Shown piece by piece: positions 37,801 to 46,800 of a DNA stretch of 64,000 nucleotides. The DNA comes from Leguminivora glycinivorella. Lineage: Eukaryota; Arthropoda; Insecta; Lepidoptera; Tortricidae. The DNA is taken from NCBI RefSeq assembly GCF_023078275.1, contig NC_062976.1:2604001-2668000 (forward strand). The letters run 5' to 3'. The notes under the pieces are model-generated. The model saw only the letters and a list, made by a program, of their open reading frames with translations, was not told the DNA's origin and made no database searches. Positions within the stretch are counted from its first letter, which is position 1. Each line of letters starts with the position of its first letter. The position numbers and the translations under genes are program-made.

Positions 37801-40800
37801 CATATTTGCCAAACAGCTGACCGCAGTACGATGAAATTTTGTACTGAGGACTGAGGAACTTCATATTTCTTATAACCTGGATAAAAACATCATTTTTGTT
37901 CTGCAGTTCACGATGGGGATTAAAAATGTGGAATACCTATATTTAGAGAGGTGGGTGCGGTTTACGGTCCTTGTGGCCAATAGTTTTTATTAAATGTCTG
38001 ATACGCAGACGAATTCCCAGGCATGCATAGAGAAAGATAAAGATAATTTCCATCAATTGTGTGATGCTCAAGAATTACCTGTCTAACATATCTCAAGAGA
38101 TTCCCAAGATTCACAGATACTAGTGTTCTAGAATATTGATTTCATACGTCACCTGTGCTGTGGCAGGTCGCGTCGCAGTGTTGTCGTATGTTTGTCGCAC
38201 CGCCGCCCACGAGTATCGACGGCCCGCTTGTAAGTCTTCGCAGGTTCAAGGGTATCACGCATACGTCACGCAGTCGTGAAAAGACAGGTGGACGTTATAC
38301 AAGAAAAAGTTGAAATATTGCAATGTGATTATAAATGGTAAAACATAAAAAAAATAGTACATTACGATACAAGTGCGTAAAAAAGGAAGTTCGAAACGAG
38401 TGGCGATAAATTAAAACACGACCGAAGGGAGTGTTTTAAATCGACACGAGTTACCAATTTCCTTTTCGCACGTGTATCGTACGACGTTTTTCAGTACAGA
38501 TGGCCCTCCCTTCGGTCGTGTTTTAATTTATCGCCACTCGTTTCGAACTTCCTTTTTTTACGCACTTGTATCGTAATGTACTATTGTCTCAGTTTAGCAG
38601 AAAACGCAAAAGGGTCTGACACAATAATACAGTAGTTTACATTATATCAGATTTTTCAATGCTGGCATTAAGATGACTTTAGTGTGTACTAGTTAAGTTG
38701 TGTTTAAAAAAAAAAAATTAACTAGCTTTTTAGTGTGTGAGTGACGTTTGAAATGTAAACATTGTATCGCTAACCTGAGCAATTAAATCAGCAAATTTAC
38801 GGGAAATCCTTCAAGAAAATACATTTAAACCGCAGCAGAAAAGCGACACGTCCATAATGCACGCCGGGAATTACTTGTGACAACTTTGGTGAGCTGGTTG
38901 CTGCTAAATTTACATAAAATCTGATATGGCCGGAAAGACTAACTAACGGTAAATACACTCACACAAAGATATTTTAAACTAACGAAGTAGTTTTGAGTTA
39001 AATTATCAAAAACTAAAAGGTACATCGTACAGTCGATTCACTGACATTGCAAACTGAACTGACACATTTTGACGTTTGCCACCTGTCACTTATAAGAAGG
39101 GCGTTCAGAAACATCAAGAATTTCACACTAGAAAAATACGTTCCTATCTACGCAAAATCCTTACTACTGGAAAATGATTTGCCTGTACTGCCACGAACCA
39201 GTTCATCATATCGAAATGCTAGTATGCATAGCCTGCAACGAACCTTACCATCATCGATGCGTGCAAATGACATCCGCTTATTACAGGGAACACTCGACCG
39301 AACTAAAACGCTCTTGGAGATGCCCCACTTGCAATAGTGGTATCACGCGCAGAAAAATCGGTGATAGTACACCTGTACGCACTAAAATGCCTCCCGAACT
39401 AAACGATACCACAATGTCCGTTGATGAACTTTTAAACCAGGGGGAGAACTCTATTACAGATATCGAGGAAGCCAAAAACAACAATACACAGACAAGTTTT
39501 TCTACTTTGACCCCTACCGCGTTAGAGCCCCGTCCTATCACCTTAGAAGAGATAAGTATACTACTAGATTCCAAGCTAGAGAAAAATAATGCAGCTCTTA
39601 CTAGAGAAATTAATAAAACCTTACGCACAGAAATAACAAATATAGTACAGGAACTAAACAAAGATACCACAATGAAAATAAATACCTTAACTACGCACCA
39701 AAAAGATTTCAAAGCAGAGCTTGATAAAACAAATTCAGTTATACAAATGCTTCAAAGGAAAAACCAGGAACTACAAACGGAGCTCAAAGAGTTAAAAAGA
39801 ACATTAGAAAACCCGGAGTCTAAAGTCACCAATGAGAGCACAAAAAAAATTGTATTATTTGGATTAGAGGAATATGAATACGAAACTGAAGCTGAATTGT
39901 GTCATCGTATCGATAATATATTCTATGGCATTTTGAACATAAACATAAACGGATTTATAGAGGGATTATCACGCATAGGAAGAAGAGGATACCGTCGCCC
40001 TTTGCAAATAGAGCTTCTTAGCAAACGAATGACAACGTACCTACTCGACAACGCCCATTGCTTTAAGAACACGGGATACGCCATCTCACCATTCCTAGAC
40101 GGAAAATCACTGGAACATAGGAAACTTTTAAAAAGTGAACTCGCTAAAGCACGCCTCGAAGGACATCACGCAATTATCAGAAGAAACAGATTGTATATAA
40201 ATGGCAAGGAATTCACCCCAACTCAGCAAAGTGTGAGCCATAGTGTTCAACCCATGAACATGCCTGAAGCTACAATTAACAAACTCACTAAGAAGAAACA
40301 GGATGTGAAAACAAGTGACGTAGCAAAACCCGAAAGTAGTGCGGCCGATAAACTACTGGAGGGAGAAACGGACATCAGGAAAGAAGAACAGCACCCACCA
40401 ACAACGGCAAGTAAACTGAGACCACACACCCTAAACACACAGAGACCGCATAGTCTACCGGGGACATCGACAAATTCCTTTCGAGAATAAATTTAACGCA
40501 CTTTACCAAAATATACGTAGTATAAAAAACAAGACACATTTGATAGAGGCAGCCACAGAAGAAGACTATAATATACATGCAATATGTCTAACAGAAACCT
40601 GGATAACTACTTCCAAACTCGATCTATTAAAAATCGAAGGTTATACCCTAGCTTCTTCATATTGTCGTCCCAGCAGAGAAGGTGGAGGAGTGTGCATACT
40701 ACTGAAGCATGGCCTTGAATACACGGAATGTAGCGATATTACAGCTATGTCAGTGGAATATTTATTTGAAATCTGTGCTGTAGAGATTAGTAAATTAAAT

Positions 40801-43800
40801 TTAATATTGATTAACATATACTGGCCAGATAGTAAAAGACTGCCAGACTTATTTTTTGAACTATTGACAAAATTAATGCAATGTATACAGCAAAGATATA
40901 ACAAAAAAGATGTTATCATTGGTGGAGATTTTAACGTAAACATCTTACAGGAAACGAAATGTTCAATAACACTAATAAATTTAATGAAATCATTCAATTT
41001 TCACCAAAACGTTAAAGAGTACACTAGAATAACAGATACTAGCTCTACATGTATAGACCTTATTTTTAAAAATTACCATCGTGAAAATTTTCATATCCTA
41101 GTACGCGATTATGGCTTATCAGATCACAAAGGTATATCAATAAGCTCTCCGTCTGTTTCATTCGACACACCTAGTACTTGGAATATTATGAAAAGGCTAT
41201 ATAATGATAAAAATTGCTCAAAATTTAAGGCAGAATTAACTCAAATTGATTTTAATAGCATTATTGCCCAAGAAAGAACGGTCAGTGATAATTATAATCA
41301 ATTCCAAAATGTTATCAATAATATATTGAACAAATGTATACCTAAAGTCAAATTTAAAATAAAAACAAAATCTAAAAATACATGGCTGACAAAGGGTATT
41401 AGACAATCGTGCAAACATAAAAGAATGCTTAAAGTATTTGTATCCCAAACCAATAACGAGATTTTGAACAAACACTATAAAGCATATGAAAAAACATTAA
41501 AAAAAGTTGTTATAACCTCTAAACGGCTACATAATATAGAAAAGATTAAAAAATCAGACAACATAATAAAATCAATGTGGTACATAGTAAAAAAGGAAAC
41601 AAATAAATTAAATAATAAAAAACGACAGAATATCAAACTGAAAACAAATAGTACAATCATAGACGATCCTGAAATAATTGTTAACACTTTCAATAGCTTT
41701 TTCTTATCAGTCGGAAATCAAACGGCAGCAGCATCCCCGACGGGTAGACCTGCAATATCGCGAATCAAAAACTCAATGTACTTAAGTCCCGTATCAGAAA
41801 TTGAAGTAAAAAATATAATCAAAAACTTAAAAAACAAACGAAGCTACGGATATGATGAGATACCACCGCACTTAGTAAGACAATGTGCAGATGTGCTGTC
41901 AGTACCCCTAGCACTACTAATAAACCAATCATTCGCGGAAGGTGTCGTCCCAGATGCGTTGAAAGTTTCGGTAATAAAACCAGTATACAAAAAGGGCAAC
42001 AAAAGCGACTGTAATAATTATAGACCAATTGCGCTTTTATCGACTTTTTCAAAAATATTTGAAACCGCGATGTCAAGGCGACTTTACTCCTTTTGCGAAA
42101 AATTTGCCATCTTTGACGACGCTCAATACGGCTTCCGCGAGAGAAGATCAACTACTCTTGCAGTGTACAAATTTGTTCGAGAAGTACTAAGTATAATAAA
42201 TGAAAGAAAATACGCTATAGGCGTTCTACTAGATATGAGTAAGGCTTACGACCGAGTTATGTACAACATACTACTAAAAAAACTAAAAGATATAGGAATA
42301 AGAGGGAATGCTCATGACTGGTTTTCGTCCTACCTCACAAACCGCGTACAGTATGTCGAAATAGAGCATCACAACTTCGATACTGACACAATATACAATG
42401 TCAAATCACAAATATCAAAAGTAAAACAATCGATACCCCAGGGGAGTGTACTCGGTTGCATTTTATTTCTAATCTACATTAACGATTTACCCAAGATAAT
42501 AAAAAGCCCATGTACCTTGTTTGCTGACGATATTTCTTTTGTCATATCGTGCGAAAGCGAACAAAACCTGAACAGTGAATTAGACTCGACCCTAGAAGAA
42601 GTTGTAGCATGGCTCAGTGACCACAACCTAGAAGTCAATTTCGAAAAAACAAAAATCATCCAATTTAAGCCTTCTCAAAAACAGACTCTAGACATTGATT
42701 ACTCTTATAAAAATAACAAAATAGAATCAATATCATCAACTACATTTTTGGGTATTAACGTGGACTCAGCCCTTAACTGGAAAGATCACATTAATAAAAT
42801 AAGCAGCAAATTAAGTAGCTTCATATATGGATTATACAACCTAAAAAATGTACTGACATAAAAATAGCCACAAATGCATACTACGCCTATGCTCACTCTT
42901 GGCTACAATACGGAATCATACTGTGGGGAAATAGTCCAAATATGAATAATCTTTTTTTATTACAAAAACACTGTATTAGAGTTCTTGTAAATACTCATCA
43001 ATTGGATAGCTGTAAACCGTACTTCATAGAATTAAAAATTCTCACCCTAGTCTCCATGTACATATTAGAAGCATGCCTTTTGGTAAGGAATAATAGAAAC
43101 CTCTTCCCCGAATACTCGCGGCCGGCTCATTTACGGCCTAAAACCAGATTAGCCACCCCAAACTCTACTCTACAGATGATCCATAAAGGCCCTCTTGGTA
43201 TGCCAATAAAAATATACAATAATATCCCAAACGAAATAAAAGAAATAAATAATTATAATAACTTTAAAAACGCATTAAAAACTTACCTCATAAATAAAGC
43301 GTATTACACATTAAAAGAATTCTTTGGTGACACAAACAGTGTAGACGAATAATTTTATCGGCACAGACAGGCTAAAGAAAAACCCATACACCAATCCATA
43401 CAAATTGGCTTATGCCAGTAATGCATGTTATCTTATTCTAAGTTAGAATTAAGTAAGAAAACATTGTTGCTATGCCCTTACAGGGTTCATGTGGAACTGT
43501 AATAATCTTAAGAACTGTATACTAACATGAGTGCAATAAACAAATTGAAACTTGAAACTTGAAACTTTGCCCGCGGCTTCGCACGCGTTAAATTCGAAAA
43601 TTGCGGAATGCTCTATACAAACTTCCACCACTCATTTTAGGGAAGTGGGGGGTTAAATGGAGACAAAAAGTAGCCTATGTCACTTCATCTCTTCAACTAT
43701 CTTCACTTAAAAAATCACGTCAATCCGTAGCTCCGTTTTGCCGTGAAAGACGGACAAACAGACACACACACTTTCCCATTTATAATATTAGTATGGATTA

Positions 43801-46800
43801 AACGTAAAACACCAATGAAGTCAAATGAAAATAATTGTCGTATGTCATCATACAGCCTTGGACATGGGGATTCCCTAGACGGGGAAACACGTTTGGGAGC
43901 GCAGCGAAGATGACAATCCTTCGTTCATTTAGTAGCGAACACTTGTCTATTTGTATCAATCACTCTTCCATTAGTGCTACAGATAATAACACATCCTATA
44001 TCATCCGTTTCATTCCCAACAGAGCGTATTACGCACACACGATCAGCACGCACCCTGATTGTCAGAAAACCTTTCCTTATTCTTATTTGAACTCTAACGC
44101 TTAGTAAAATGCATTCTAACCTGACAAAAGACTATGGCAGAAGATTGAAGAATCTTCCTAGGTTCCTCATGGCTGAGGGTCTAGACCACATGAGGTCGTT
44201 ATTTTGGGCACCATTGCAGGGGCCCGTTTCTCGAAAGGTACAAGCCTTGTATTACAAGTGCGCGAACTGTCAAATCGTATGGGTTGTCATGGAAACGCAC
44301 TTGTAATACAAGGCTTGTACCTTTTGAGAAATGGGTCCCAGAGCTCTTCATTACGCAGGGTTTACTGCATAATCATAATCATAATCATTTTATTGGTAAT
44401 AAATAAATTACATGTCAATATTTCAAATACAATCGTAATAAATAAAAATTATTAGTACAAGACTAGGAACTATTATTGTAAAGAAAGAATTCCCTATAAT
44501 CATAGAACGTCTGCTCTATAAGCCAATTTTTCAGTTTGGTTTTAAATGTTGCTATATTAGGTGTAGCGATTATTGCATTCGGGAGGTTATTATAGATCTT
44601 GCGACCCATGACGTGTGTGAGTTTCCTTGACTTAGCGAGTCTATGTGACACGCAGGGCAGCTTTCCAGCGCGCGCGCTACGGGTCTCATACCTGCGCGAG
44701 GCCGTGTTACAGTTGGGCGTTGCGTCTACTTCTTCTCGTGTGGTCCACTGCCATTTTAAAAATAAGGAGAGATGGTAGCGTTCAGCTGCTGTCCTAATAT
44801 AGGCGCCTGTGTTAATCCCTGGCATCATCCAGCGTTGGTGGATGTCCGTTCCCACGTTCTCAATCCACCATGCCAACTATAATACGTTTTTCAAGGCTCT
44901 CCGAATCTTTGGCTAAAATAATATTTTCTATTCAGTGACCTCAATGTTGCTTTTTGCTCGACGCTGTCCGTTATCATCTGCATGCGAATTTATTGTTTTT
45001 ATCACCGAGTTTTATGTCCGGCTGTATAATTTTAGGCACAATCGCTTATTATGGGCGGCGTTGCCAGGGGTTCTGTATTGGTCGAAACTAACTCCGCATA
45101 TACATATGTAAATTTACAAATTCCCATGACAATGACGTTTTCAGTGGCACTAGTTTAACAGCTGCCAAACCAGGCCGAACTTATCTGTAAACTATCCTAC
45201 AGTTCTGTTATAAAAGTATTTTAGTCGTACCTCTTTTTCTAGAACATTATTTTGCTCTAAACATCTCAACTGTTTTTCTTTGCTCTTTGCCTCATAAAAG
45301 TGTTCCCAAACTTACTGACCTTGAGTGTTTCTAAATGAATAGCTACGTAGTTGCAGTCCAGACATTGTACCGTGAGACCGCGACGTTAGCATTCGCACGG
45401 AGTCCTCATAAATTTGAGCAGGCGACCTTGAGACCTACCGCCGCGGTGCAGGTTGTATAACTTCGCCTAGATAAAGGTGCATTTGTTAGTACACAGGTGC
45501 TATTATTACAAGACTGATTACAAGTGCATGACATGTGTAATGAGTGATAATTTTAGATAAACCGTTATATCGTAGATGTTTATTGGGTAGTACGTAGTAA
45601 AAAGGAATGTACCTATACAGGATGTATTTTGATAGCTGGTCAGTAAGGGCAGCTATGATATGCCGTAGGGGGACCATCCATCGATTTCAAATTGATGAAA
45701 AATGGCATTTTTACAGATTTTGGAAAAAACGTACAGGGAGCGAGAAAAGGACATTTTTGACAAACTTTTTTTTTTGACGCCAATCGATCCCATTAACTAT
45801 CGATACTGAATAGGAATAGAATCGATTGGCATCATAAAAACACCATGTAGAAAAAAAATTTTCATACAAATTGTATGGGAAAAGTTTTTCGCGATTTGTG
45901 ACTTTTCTAACCGGAATTTTTTTTTGGTCTCATACAAACTTTTGATCCTGGATAGGAATGGGATCGATTGGCGTCAAAAAAAAGTTTGTCAAAAATGCCA
46001 TTTTTCATCAATTTGAAATCGATGGATGGTCCCCTTAGACCATTTTCACGTAGGACTACGGCATCTCATAGCTGCCCTTACTGACCCGCTGTCAAAATAC
46101 ACCCTGTATATTAGGACAGACATACCTACATAAAGCAAGTTAAGTTTCTTTCCTGCATTTTCAACTTGATTGAATCGATCATTGTAAGAGCTTAGCAATT
46201 CTATTAGCAGTTATTATAGTATTGATGGGAATCCTCTTTACTGAATGTTTAATTAGATGGCTATAGGCCGGCCACATGCGAGCCGCGACCTTGCATGCTT
46301 CACTACACTGACCGATGTAGACTTTAGCTCGTTACAATAAGGGTTACAAATGGTCAGAGTACGATGCCGTGAACAGCTGAAATAGACAAAAAATAACTGA
46401 CATTGTTGCTCTTTAGCTGTTATACTTACTAATATCGTTTTCATCACACCCGCACTTTAAATGTGCTATTGCACGCAGGCGGAGCGTGAGTTGTTAATCG
46501 TTCTCCCAAGGGAATATCCTTTGTACTTAACTTTTTTACATCTATTTACATATTTTTTCATGGTGATGAAAAAATGTTAATAGGTTAACTCAGTTTCGGC
46601 AGGCGTCGCGATTTAAGTAAGTATTCTCGAGTAATATTAGATGGTTGAAAATGTTTATAGGTTTCCAGTTTCCACTGGAGTTAGATAACAATGAAGTGTC
46701 TAGATAATTAGTAGCAAGAAAAATGCACAGCCATCGGCAGGGCTCGTATTTTTCAAAATTTCGGTCAGACAATCCGATATCGGATATAGGACCGATATCC

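Larger units (their letters stand above)
38731..43568 (+). mobile_element. CR1-like non-LTR retrotransposon, full length
   Basis: Bounded on both sides by pieces of one family H repeat. Layout: 5' UTR of about 440 bp, ORF1 with a PHD-like finger, ORF2 with endonuclease and RT, then a 3' UTR ending AATAAACAAATTGAAAC with a (TTGAAAC)n tail at 43543-43568 instead of poly(A). A PHD-type ORF1 and a microsatellite tail are CR1-clade features (family knowledge). The only coding break seen is a frameshift at about 42860. Confidence 0.85.
38721..43797 (-). repeat. Family H repeat, copy 2, split by the CR1-like element
   Basis: ACTAGCTTTT (38721-38730) and GCCCGCGGCTTCGC (43569 on) are adjacent in other copies of this family (read in reverse, GCGGGCAAAAG-TAGT at 52300). 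The other end, TTTCCCATTTATAATATTAG, is at 43768-43790. The 4.8 kb between is the CR1-like insertion. Confidence 0.8.

Noticed and set aside
39281..39712. 143-codon ORF on the - strand opposite ORF1 of the CR1-like element
   Set aside because: Antisense shadow of a real coding frame; Ser/Val-rich with no domain.
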